NCBI GenBank assembly: GCA_964553375.1
Contig: CAZKKN010000012.1
Location: 1-43,580, forward strand
Direction: 5' to 3'
Source of the DNA: UBA9715 sp964553375
Lineage (GTDB): Bacteria > Actinomycetota > Coriobacteriia > Coriobacteriales > Eggerthellaceae
DNA: 43,580 nucleotides
Under the pieces are notes generated by a model that was not told the DNA's origin, searched no databases, and saw nothing but the letters and a program-made list of their open reading frames with translations. Within the stretch, counting starts at the first letter, position 1, and every line of letters starts with the position of its first letter. The translations under genes were made by a program, and so were the position numbers. Below are positions 1-6,904 of this stretch, one piece after another.

Positions 1-102
1 GCGGCCGTTCACCGTGATCTTGCCGGTGCCGGGCACCAGGCGCACGCGGGCGATAGCGTTCTTCCTGCGGCCGGTGCCGTAATAGATTGCTTCATTAGCC
101 AT
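1..102 (-). CDS. rpsI: 30S ribosomal protein S9, N-terminal part (cut by window edge)
   Basis: The reverse strand from 102 gives a 34-residue open frame beginning MANEAIYYGTGRRKNAIARV and continuing into the window edge. The YGTGRRKxAxARV start is typical of bacterial S9, a small-subunit protein whose C-terminal tail reaches the P-site tRNA. Only the N-terminus is present. The ATG lies three bases beyond the rplM stop, and the GGAGGG that serves as its ribosome binding site is inside the last rplM codons. The rplM-rpsI order is the usual bacterial one, so the two are cotranscribed. Confidence 0.95.
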   Translation of the reverse strand, partial: MANEAIYYGTGRRKNAIARVRLVPGTGKITVNGR

Positions 103-105
103 GGG

Positions 106-540
106 TTAGCCCTCCACTTCGATCTTGCGCGGCTGCTGTGCGGTATGCGGATGATCAGGGCCCGCATACACCTTCAGCTTCATGCCCTGGGCGCGACCCA
201 GGGTGTTCTTCGGCAGCATGCCCTTCACGGCATGCTCGATGACGCGCTCGGGATGCTTCTTCATGGCCTCTTCGAAAGACTCGCTCTTCAAGCCACCGGG
301 ATAACCGCTGTGGCGATAATAGCGCTTGTCGGTGGCCTTCTTGCCGGTCACACGCACCTTATCGGCGTTGATGATCACCACGAAATCGCCGGTATCCACA
401 TGGGGTGTGTACTGCGGCTTATGCTTGCCGCGCAGAATGTTGGCCGCCTTGGCAGCCACGCGACCAAGCACCTGGTCCTCGGCGTCGATGAGCACCCACT
501 CGCGCTCCACCTCGCCGGGTTTTGCGTAAAACGTCTTCAC
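106..540 (-). CDS. rplM: 50S ribosomal protein L13
   Basis: This is a 144-residue protein of the universal L13 family, an early-assembly protein of the large ribosomal subunit. Diagnostic segments are REWVLIDAEDQVLGRVA near the start, then GDFVVIINADKVRVTGKK, the RHSGYPGG block, and VKGMLPKNTLGR. I start it at the GTG at 538-540 (VKTFYAKPGE), not at the upstream in-frame ATG at 553-555. That ATG sits inside ATGGAGGA, and its GGAGGA lies seven bases before the GTG, a good Shine-Dalgarno spacing. L13 homologues also usually begin with a (M/V)KTF-like start. The gene leads the rplM-rpsI pair and is preceded by a roughly 200-base leader. Confidence 0.95.
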   Translation of the reverse strand: MKTFYAKPGEVEREWVLIDAEDQVLGRVAAKAANILRGKHKPQYTPHVDTGDFVVIINADKVRVTGKKATDKRYYRHSGYPGGLKSESFEEAMKKHPERVIEHAVKGMLPKNTLGRAQGMKLKVYAGPDHPHTAQQPRKIEVEG

Positions 541-747
541 TTTGCATTCCTCCATCAGTTGCGGTCAGGCGGTTGAAGCGGCCGCCTTCCCTTCCGCTTG
601 CGCGGGCGTGTTTTCAAAAGTGCAGCTCCTGCACCATCGGTTTCCTACGCCGATATGCAGCGCTTGACGCATCGTTTAAGGCTGGACGACCTTGCTAAAT
701 GCGCTTTCGCTTCGCTGCTTCACGGGGCTTTTGAAAGCAACTTTTGA
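541..747 (-). promoter_or_regulatory. structured 5' leader of rplM
   Basis: About 200 bases lie between the rplM promoter and the GTG start. Two hairpins sit side by side: a perfect 6-bp stem GTGCAG/CTGCAC with a 3-base loop at 620-634, and ATCGG/CCGAT at 636-654 with a 9-base loop. Long structured leaders before rplM are known in other bacteria as autoregulatory L13 leaders. I cannot match this one to a known class, so autoregulation is inference. No open frame of interest was seen here. Confidence 0.45.
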
Positions 748-777
748 AGTATAGTTCTACAACTTGCGGCGCGTCAA
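748..777 (-). promoter_or_regulatory. sigma-70 type promoter of rplM-rpsI
   Basis: On the reverse strand TTGACG (777-772) is followed after 18 bases by TATACT (753-748). Transcription would start near 741, giving a leader of about 200 bases before rplM. Confidence 0.65.
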
Positions 778-852
778 CGGGAATTCGCCGCTAACCGGCA
801 GTTTTTCCGCACGATGAACACATGGGGTGCGCCACGATGGGCCTGCGCCCGG

Positions 853-864
853 TACAATGACACC
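853..864 (+). promoter_or_regulatory. candidate -10 element for leaderless transcription of the YgiQ gene
   Basis: TACAAT at 853-858 ends seven bases before the ATG at 865, so transcription would begin at or next to the start codon. No Shine-Dalgarno stands before this ATG and no clear -35 was found. Leaderless genes with this spacing are common in Actinobacteria. Confidence 0.45.
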
Positions 865-2742
865 ATGGCATTCTTACCTATGAATAGACGCGAGATGGAG
901 GAACGCGGCTGGGACGCCGTGGATTTCGTGTACGTGAGCGGCGATGCCTACGTGGATCACCCCTCCTTCGGCATGGCGATCATCACGCGCATCCTGGAGG
1001 CCAACGGCTACCGGGTGGGCGTCATCGCCCAGCCCGACTGGCGCGACGACGCCTCCATCGCCGTGTTCGGCGAACCGCGGCTGGGGTTTTTGGTTTCGGC
1101 GGGCAACATGGATTCCCTGGTGAACCATTTCACCGTGGCGAAGAAGCGCCGCCACAGCGATGCCTATTCCCCTGGAGGCCAAGCGGGCTTGCGACCAGAC
1201 CGCGCCTGCATCGTCTATGGCAACCTGATCCGCCGCACCTTCAAGGAAACGCCGATCATCCTGGGTGGAATCGAGGCATCGCTGCGTCGACTGGCCCACT
1301 ACGATTATTGGTCTGACAAGCTGAAACGCTCCATCCTGATGGACTCCGGCGCAGACATGATCAGCTATGGCATGGGCGAGAAGCCCATCGTGGCCATCGC
1401 CGATGGCTTGGCGGGCGGCCTGTCAGTGAGCGACCTCACCTACATCCCGGGCACGGTCTATCGCACGCGCTCCGTCGCATCCGTAGCAGACGGCATCACC
1501 CTGCCGAGCTTCGATGCGCTCCAGGATGACCCGCGGACCTACGCTCAAAGCTTCGCCATCCAGTGCCAGAACCTCAACCCCTTCCTGGGGCGGCCGCTCA
1601 TCGAAGAATACCCACACAGCGTGTTCGTGGTGCAGAACCCGCCAAGCGAGCCTTTGACCACCGAGGAGTTCGACAGCATATATGAGCTGCCCTTTGAGCG
1701 CACCTGGCATCCTCGCTATGACCAGGCTGGGGGCGTACCAGCGCTCGCCGAGGTGAGATTCTCCCTCACGAGCAACCGCGGATGCCTCGGCGACTGCGCG
1801 TTTTGCGCTCTCAACTTCCATCAGGGACGCATCATCCAAGCGCGCAGCCACGAGTCGCTTGTGGCCGAAGCGCGGCTCATGACAGAAGACCCCGACTTCA
1901 AAGGTTACATCCACGACGTAGGCGGCCCCACGGCGAACTTCCGCATCCCCGCTTGCGAGAAGCAGCTCACCTGCGGCCCCTGCGCCTCCAAGCGCTGCCT
2001 GTCGCCGGAGCCGTGCGAGCAACTGAGGGTAAGCCACAGCGATTACTTGGAGCTTCTGCGCAAGCTGCGGGAACTACCCAAGGTGAAGAAGGTGTTCGTA
2101 CGCAGCGGCATCCGCTACGACTACGCGTTGCTGGATGACGACCGCAGCTTCATCCGCGAGCTGGCGCGCCATCACGTGAGCGGCCAGCTGCGGGTTGCCC
2201 CCGAGCATGTCTCGCCTGCGGTGCTGGAGGTCATGGGCAAGCCAAAACGCCAGGTCTACGATGATTTCATCCGGGAATTCCAGCGGGCCTGCGATGAGGC
2301 GGGCAAGGAGCAGTATGTGGTGCCCTACCTCATGTCGTCGCATCCGGGCTCCACGCTCACCGAAGCCATAGAGTTGGCGGAATACTGCCGCGACCTGGGG
2401 TTCAACCCGGAGCAGGTTCAGGATTTCTACCCTACGCCCTCCACGGTTTCCACCTGCATCTATTACACGGGGATAGACCCGCGCACAGGCGAGCCGGTAT
2501 ATACGGCCAAATCAGCCCACGAAAAGGCGCTGCAGCGAGCGCTCATCCAATACCGCGACCCCAAAAACCACGACCTCGTGCGCGAGGCGCTGCGCAAAGC
2601 CGGCCGGGAGGACCTCATCGGCTACGGCGAGAAGTGCCTGGTGAGACCAGGGAAATCCGGGAGCGGTAAGAAGCCGCAGCAGAAGCGGGGTCAGGGTGCA
2701 GGACGCGGCAAGGGCCCCCGCAGGCACAAGCGCCGGAGCTAA
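865..2742 (+). CDS. YgiQ-family radical SAM protein
   Basis: This 625-residue protein matches the UPF0313/YgiQ family. It has an N-terminal cobalamin-binding-like region (VYVSGDAYVDHPSFG, GYRVGVIAQPDW), then a radical SAM core with the CxxxCxxC motif as CLGDCAFC near residue 307, which would bind a [4Fe-4S] cluster and SAM. A second cysteine-rich stretch (CEKQLTCGPCASKRC) follows, and LRVAPEHVSP further on is typical of the family. The last 30 or so residues are very basic (Lys, Arg, Gly), a tail seen in this family. The biochemical reaction is not known. I start at the ATG at 865 (MAFLPMNRREMEERGWD), the usual family start. The upstream in-frame ATG at 814 would add 17 unrelated residues. 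The gene stands alone between rplM and a convergent DUF1847 gene. Confidence 0.9.
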   Translation: MAFLPMNRREMEERGWDAVDFVYVSGDAYVDHPSFGMAIITRILEANGYRVGVIAQPDWRDDASIAVFGEPRLGFLVSAGNMDSLVNHFTVAKKRRHSDAYSPGGQAGLRPDRACIVYGNLIRRTFKETPIILGGIEASLRRLAHYDYWSDKLKRSILMDSGADMISYGMGEKPIVAIADGLAGGLSVSDLTYIPGTVYRTRSVASVADGITLPSFDALQDDPRTYAQSFAIQCQNLNPFLGRPLIEEYPHSVFVVQNPPSEPLTTEEFDSIYELPFERTWHPRYDQAGGVPALAEVRFSLTSNRGCLGDCAFCALNFHQGRIIQARSHESLVAEARLMTEDPDFKGYIHDVGGPTANFRIPACEKQLTCGPCASKRCLSPEPCEQLRVSHSDYLELLRKLRELPKVKKVFVRSGIRYDYALLDDDRSFIRELARHHVSGQLRVAPEHVSPAVLEVMGKPKRQVYDDFIREFQRACDEAGKEQYVVPYLMSSHPGSTLTEAIELAEYCRDLGFNPEQVQDFYPTPSTVSTCIYYTGIDPRTGEPVYTAKSAHEKALQRALIQYRDPKNHDLVREALRKAGREDLIGYGEKCLVRPGKSGSGKKPQQKRGQGAGRGKGPRRHKRRS

Positions 2743-2793
2743 GCCCAGCCGCAGTCGCAGCCGCGCCCGCGGCAACGCCCGCGCCCGCACCCG

Positions 2794-3450
2794 TTAGACT
2801 GCGGCATCGGCAGGCGGCTTCAGCAAATGGCTGTAGAACGTGGAGGTCTTCGCCCCATAGAGCGCACCCACGGGGTTGTGGAAAAGCGCGCGATCCTTGG
2901 CGATCAGCGTGGTTACCGGTGCATGGGAGTTCGCGTTGAAGATCATGTCATGGCCCACGCAGAGCCCGATCATCACATTGGCCTCGGTCTCGGCTTCAGC
3001 GAGGAGCTTCGCCTGCAGAAGCGGATTGCAGGAGATGGTTCCGAAATCGCAACAGCTCTCAGGCGCGTCGAAGCGGCTCTTGGGCACCGCCCCCACCTTG
3101 CACGCTATGCCGAAGGGCTCGAACCCCCGCAGACGCAGGATGCGGGCGAAGGTGGCGGCCTCATCGGCCAAGCCCGAACACGATGCGATGCCGATGCGCT
3201 TCCAGCCCATGCGCTTGAGAAATTCGCATGTCTCCTCCACCCGCGACCAGCGCTTGGAGAAGGCCTCGGTGCTCACCGCCGATGCGGCTTCCATGATCCG
3301 GAGAGCCAGGCCATCCTCTTCGTAGGCGCGGCTGACGTCCTCGATCGCTTGGGCGTCTAGAGCCGCTGTGGGGCATGCAGCCGGATACTCGCCGGTTCCC
3401 CGAGCGCAACCTTGCACCCGGCAGTCCACGCAGCTGAAATTCGTTTCCAC
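2794..3450 (-). CDS. DUF1847 cysteine-rich protein
   Basis: This 218-residue protein fits the DUF1847 family of small putative metal-binding proteins. It opens with a cysteine cluster (CVDCRVQGCARG, then CP at the end of the cluster) that looks like a metal or Fe-S site. Further cysteines lie in GIASCSGLADEA, ESCCDFGTISCNP and GLCVGHD. No signal peptide or membrane segment is seen, so it should be cytoplasmic. The start is a GTG with AAAGGAAAGATC just before it. It is divergent from the ABC importer genes beginning at 3526 and may share a control region with them. The biochemical role is unknown. The 51 bases between its stop and the YgiQ stop are GC-rich low-complexity sequence. Confidence 0.8.
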   Translation of the reverse strand: METNFSCVDCRVQGCARGTGEYPAACPTAALDAQAIEDVSRAYEEDGLALRIMEAASAVSTEAFSKRWSRVEETCEFLKRMGWKRIGIASCSGLADEAATFARILRLRGFEPFGIACKVGAVPKSRFDAPESCCDFGTISCNPLLQAKLLAEAETEANVMIGLCVGHDMIFNANSHAPVTTLIAKDRALFHNPVGALYGAKTSTFYSHLLKPPADAAV

Positions 3451-3476
3451 GATCTTTCCTTTCCTTAGACATATAA

Positions 3477-3492
3477 CTATAGTAGACTATAG
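3477..3492. promoter_or_regulatory. repeated CTATAG motif in a divergent promoter region (candidate operator)
   Basis: CTATAG (itself a palindrome) occurs at 3477-3482 and again at 3487-3492, ten bases apart on centre. That is one helical turn, in the 75-base gap between the divergent DUF1847 and ABC permease genes. The placement suits a shared operator. The regulator is unknown. Confidence 0.35.
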
Positions 3493-3525
3493 CCACTATC
3501 AGTCACAGACAACCATAAGGCAGCA

Positions 3526-4413
3526 ATGGCACAAAACCATGATAAGGTTCTTTCCTCCCTGCTCATAGGGAAAGATCTCTCCCAGGGCAAGATAACCGTG
3601 CCTGCCCAGCGGTGGCGCCGACGCCTGCGCACGGTAGTCTATGCCCTCATCGGCGTGCTCATCGTGTTGGGCATCTGGTGGGGATTCGCCGCCTGGTACA
3701 ACACCATGGGCACAGCGACGCTCAAGTTCCCTACGCCACCTGAGACCTTCGCTCGCCTGGGGGAATACCTCTCCGAAGGGCGCTCCCTCTACGGGAAGTC
3801 AATCTATGCGCACTTGGGTGCCTCCTTGGGTCGGCTTTTCACCGCCTTCGGGCTATCGTGCCTGGTGGGAATCGCCTTAGGATGCCTCATCGGATCGGCG
3901 GCGCGACGCTACGCCATAGGCATGGTGCCGGTTTCGGTCTTCCAGATGATCCCCGGCCTGGCGTGGCTGCCCATCGCCATCTTGGTCTTCGGCCTGGGCA
4001 ACGAGGCGGCCGTCTTCATCATCTTCGCTGTTGCCTCCATGGTGATCGCCGCCGGCGTTGCCAGCGCCATCCGCATGGTGCCCCCGGTGCTCGTCTCGGC
4101 CGCCTCCATGATGGGAGCGTCGCGCTTGCGCATCTTCGCCACGGTGATGGTGCCCCAAGCGTCGGTTACCATCATCAGCTCCCTGCGCCTGGGGATGTCA
4201 AGCGCGTGGCGCGTGCTCATCGCTGCCGAGATGGTGGTTGGAACCGGCATAGGCATCGGATACTCCATCGAGCTCACCCGCGACCTTCTGGATTACGTGG
4301 GATCTTTCGCCTGCATCGCCGCCATCTGCCTTCTAGGCCTTGCCATTGACCGGCTGATCCTCGCGCCTCTTGAGCACTCGGTGCGCCGGCGCCTCGGCTT
4401 GGAGGAGGGGTAG
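3526..4413 (+). CDS. ABC importer permease, SsuC/TauC-like
   Basis: This 295-residue inner-membrane protein has the binding-protein-dependent permease fold. A cytoplasmic N-terminus is followed by a helix near residues 38-58, then five more hydrophobic segments. The EAA-type coupling loop (SAASMMGASRLRIFATVMVPQ) contacts the ATPase. The arrangement resembles the nitrate/sulfonate/taurine transporter family. It is the first gene of a permease-ATPase-lipoprotein set, with only three bases before the ATPase start. The start has AAGG upstream (AAGGCAGCAATG). The substrate cannot be told. No thiamine riboswitch or other recognisable leader lies in the short upstream gap. Confidence 0.85.
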   Translation: MAQNHDKVLSSLLIGKDLSQGKITVPAQRWRRRLRTVVYALIGVLIVLGIWWGFAAWYNTMGTATLKFPTPPETFARLGEYLSEGRSLYGKSIYAHLGASLGRLFTAFGLSCLVGIALGCLIGSAARRYAIGMVPVSVFQMIPGLAWLPIAILVFGLGNEAAVFIIFAVASMVIAAGVASAIRMVPPVLVSAASMMGASRLRIFATVMVPQASVTIISSLRLGMSSAWRVLIAAEMVVGTGIGIGYSIELTRDLLDYVGSFACIAAICLLGLAIDRLILAPLEHSVRRRLGLEEG

Positions 4414-4416
4414 GCC

Positions 4417-5178
4417 ATGGCGCTCATCGAATTGAGATCGGTGACGAAGGCGTTTTTCGCCAACCGCGCCTGCAGCGAGGCCACCATTGCCCTGGACTCG
4501 ATCGACCTGGCCATTGAGGAAGGCGAATTCGTAAGCCTGCTTGGACCGTCGGGTTGCGGCAAAACGGTCACCCTGGGGCTTATGGCCGGCTTCGATGGCC
4601 CTACGGAAGGCGAAGTGCTCTTCCGCGGCGAACCCGTGGAAGGCCCCAGCCCCGAACGCGGCGTGGTGTTCCAGGAATACAGCCTGTTCCCTTGGCTCAC
4701 GGTGCGCGGAAATATCGCCTATGCGCTGCGCGGCCGCGGCCTGTCCCGCGCTGCGCGCCTAGCCGCCGCCGACGATGCCCTGGCCCGGGTGGGCATGGCC
4801 GAGTTCGCCGACCGACGGCCCAACCTGCTTTCCGGTGGCATGAAGCAGCGGGTGGCGATTGCGCGTCTGCTTGCCATGGACTCTTCGGTCATGCTGATGG
4901 ATGAGCCGTTCTCGGCCCTTGACGAACAGACCCGCACCCGACTTGACCTGGGACTGCGCGAGCTGTGGAGTCGCGAGAAGAAAACCGTGGTATTCGTGAC
5001 GCATTCCATCGCCGAGGCCATCGCCGTCTCGTCCCGCATCGTGCTGTTCTCCGCAAGCCCCGGCCGCATCGTTGGCCAGTGGTACCTGGACGATTCCCTG
5101 CCCCGGGACCTGGACGCTCCGCAGGCGCGGGCGCTGCGTGACGAGATCCGCTGTCTTCTGGACGTGCCCGACCTCTAG
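4417..5178 (+). CDS. ABC importer ATPase, SsuB/TauB-like
   Basis: This 253-residue cytoplasmic ATPase energises the importer encoded on either side. It has Walker A GPSGCGKT (residues 43-50), Q-loop FQEYSLFPW, signature LSGGMKQ (138-144), Walker B VMLMDEP (158-164) and a switch histidine in VTHSIAEA. The FPWLTV context and size fit the NitT/TauT group. Its ATG follows the permease stop by three bases, so the two are translationally linked. About 90 bases separate its stop from the lipoprotein gene, and no terminator was seen there. Confidence 0.9.
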   Translation: MALIELRSVTKAFFANRACSEATIALDSIDLAIEEGEFVSLLGPSGCGKTVTLGLMAGFDGPTEGEVLFRGEPVEGPSPERGVVFQEYSLFPWLTVRGNIAYALRGRGLSRAARLAAADDALARVGMAEFADRRPNLLSGGMKQRVAIARLLAMDSSVMLMDEPFSALDEQTRTRLDLGLRELWSREKKTVVFVTHSIAEAIAVSSRIVLFSASPGRIVGQWYLDDSLPRDLDAPQARALRDEIRCLLDVPDL

Positions 5179-5268
5179 GCGCGCCCGTGAAGTCGCGTTC
5201 GTGAAAGGCATCCCTCGCGCTTGCCGCGATTGATGAAGCTATAGGGAAACGTGAGAAAGAAGGAGAAG

Positions 5269-6390
5269 ATGAAACAGAGAACCAAACGTCTTTTAGCCCT
5301 CGCTCTGGCTGGCGTAATGGGAGCGTTCTTGCTCGCTGGCTGCTCTTCCAGCGGCGGTTCCTCGGAGGCTGCATCGAACGGTGCCTCCTCCCAGGCAGCC
5401 GACGACCTGGCACCTCTGTCCCTGGCCTACCTGAACAAGGCCGGTTACGAAACCATCATCACTGCCGATGCGGAGGGCTTCTTCGCCGACGGTGCCGTAC
5501 CGGTGGAGCTTCTGCCTGTAAGCGGCTCGGGCCAGCAGGCCGTTGAGGCCCTGTTGGCGGGATCGGCCGACATCGCCGCAACCGGCCAGGGACCCGTAGC
5601 CAACGCCATAGGGGAATATGGCGAGGAGATCGTGGTGCTTTGCGGCACCAACTGCAACACCGACTCCCAAGTGATCGTTGCCGGCCCTGCCCTGAGCGGA
5701 GACACCCAAATCATCGCCTACAACAAGGATGCGAAGAACGAGGCCGAGGTGAAGGCCAGCTTCGAGTCGGCAGCCGAAGCCCTCACCCACCCGGTGCGCA
5801 TCGGCGTGCAGCAAGGTGCTACCACCGAAAGCGCCCTGCGCAGCTGGTTGAAGAAGATGGATATCTCCGTGAATGACTTCGGAACCGAAGGCGACGGCAC
5901 GGTGACCTTGGTTGATGTGAAGGCGAATACGCTGCCAACAGTGCTCGCGACCGGCGAGGACATCGAGATGATGGCAGCAAGCCAGCCGTACCCGGATACG
6001 GCTCTCGCCAGCGTTACAGGGGCTTATCGCGTAGGCTCCAACGCCGACACCGACTCCTACGATGTTGCTTGCTACATCACCACCAAAGCAATCTACGAGA
6101 AGAAGGAAGCCTCCATCAAGGCCTTCATCGAGGACCTGAAGCGCACCACCGATTACCTTTCTGACAAGGCCAACGAGGAAGCCGCCATCACCGCCTGCGC
6201 CGAGTCCATGGGCGCCGAGCGCGAAACGGTGGCCGCCGCTTTCAAAGTGGCCGATTGGAAAACCACCCTCTCCGACAGGATGATCCAATCCATCACCAAG
6301 GCTGCGGCCAAGAACTATCCCGAGGTAACGGAGGATACCGTGCGTGCCTGCTGCCCGTTGATCGATTGGCTTGACGAGCTGAACGCATAG
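5269..6390 (+). CDS. ABC importer substrate-binding lipoprotein, SsuA/NMT1-like
   Basis: The 373-residue protein has a lipoprotein signal: basic MKQRTKR, a hydrophobic stretch and the lipobox LLAGC with Cys25 as anchor. A Ser/Gly/Ala linker follows. The mature part starts LSLAYLNKAGYETII and contains GSGQQAVEALLAGSADIAATGQGP, typical of type 2 binding proteins for sulfonates, nitrate, taurine and similar anions. It would deliver ligand to the permease and ATPase upstream. I chose the ATG at 5269 because AAGGAGAAG stands directly before it. A GTG at 5251 is in frame but lies upstream of that ribosome binding site. The ligand is unknown. A terminator follows at 6470. Confidence 0.85.
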   Translation: MKQRTKRLLALALAGVMGAFLLAGCSSSGGSSEAASNGASSQAADDLAPLSLAYLNKAGYETIITADAEGFFADGAVPVELLPVSGSGQQAVEALLAGSADIAATGQGPVANAIGEYGEEIVVLCGTNCNTDSQVIVAGPALSGDTQIIAYNKDAKNEAEVKASFESAAEALTHPVRIGVQQGATTESALRSWLKKMDISVNDFGTEGDGTVTLVDVKANTLPTVLATGEDIEMMAASQPYPDTALASVTGAYRVGSNADTDSYDVACYITTKAIYEKKEASIKAFIEDLKRTTDYLSDKANEEAAITACAESMGAERETVAAAFKVADWKTTLSDRMIQSITKAAAKNYPEVTEDTVRACCPLIDWLDELNA

Positions 6391-6469
6391 GAGCGCACCA
6401 GCTTAGCGCTCGCCTGCATGGCGCTCGCCCGCATGGCATTCGCCCGAAGAGCATCATGATTCCCACCAT

Positions 6470-6506
6470 CGCCCCCGACATCGCGCCGGGGGCGTTGCTT
6501 TTTCTT
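6470..6506 (+). terminator. Rho-independent terminator of the ABC importer operon
   Basis: An 8-bp GC stem CGCCCCCG (6470-6477) pairs with CGGGGGCG (6487-6494) across a 9-base loop and is followed by TTGCTTTTTCTT. Confidence 0.85.
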
Positions 6507-6539
6507 CCAGAGTTCCCCGGTCACTGCCCTTTGAAAACC

Positions 6540-6596
6540 TTGGTTAACTTTTTCTTGACAGATAAGTTACCTCTATTTAACATAAAAGTAAACCAA
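6540..6596 (+). promoter_or_regulatory. feoAB promoter within an inverted repeat (candidate metal-repressor operator)
   Basis: TTGACA (6555-6560), a 17-base spacer and TAACAT (6578-6583) form a strong sigma-70 promoter. It is enclosed by TTGGTTAACTTTT (6540-6552) and AAAAGTAAACCAA (6584-6596), inverted repeats matching at 12 of 13 positions. The related pair TAACTT (6545) and AAGTTA (6564) also brackets the -35 box. Iron repression through a DtxR- or Fur-type protein would fit feo genes. Two more ACCT/AGGT inverted pairs lie in the leader between 6600 and 6660. Confidence 0.6.
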
Positions 6597-6677
6597 AGGT
6601 ATCTTCGTTGAATGACCTGGTAGGTCTCACCTAATCTTAAAGGTAATCAGCGAAGATGGACGTACAAGGAGGACAAG

Positions 6678-6902
6678 ATGACTTTGAACGATGTAGCTGT
6701 TGGGGATTCGTGCACCGTGGTGCGCCTGAACGACTCCGGGGAGATCCGGCGCCGCATCATGGACATGGGAATCACCAAGGGGGCGCGAATCCGCGTGAAT
6801 AAATCGGCGCCGCTGGGTGACCCCATCGATGTCACCGTGCGCGGATACCATCTGTCCCTGCGCCGCGCGGACGCTGCCAATATCGAAGTGATGCCGGCAT
6901 AG
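6678..6902 (+). CDS. feoA: ferrous iron transport protein FeoA
   Basis: This 74-residue protein with an SH3-like fold belongs to the FeoA family. It shows the hallmarks LNDVAVGDSCTVVRL, then RRRIMDMGITKGARIRV, and GYHLSLRRADAANIEV. FeoA is a small cytoplasmic partner of the FeoB ferrous iron permease and is thought to modulate it. A strong ribosome binding site (AAGGAGGACAAG) precedes the ATG. Its stop is two bases before the feoB ATG, so the two are cotranslated from the promoter at 6555. Confidence 0.95.
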   Translation: MTLNDVAVGDSCTVVRLNDSGEIRRRIMDMGITKGARIRVNKSAPLGDPIDVTVRGYHLSLRRADAANIEVMPA

Positions 6903-6904
6903 CC

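Noticed and set aside
3451..3525. Riboswitch (thiamine or SAM type) before the SsuABC-like importer
   Set aside because: The gap is only 75 bases and shows no riboswitch consensus.
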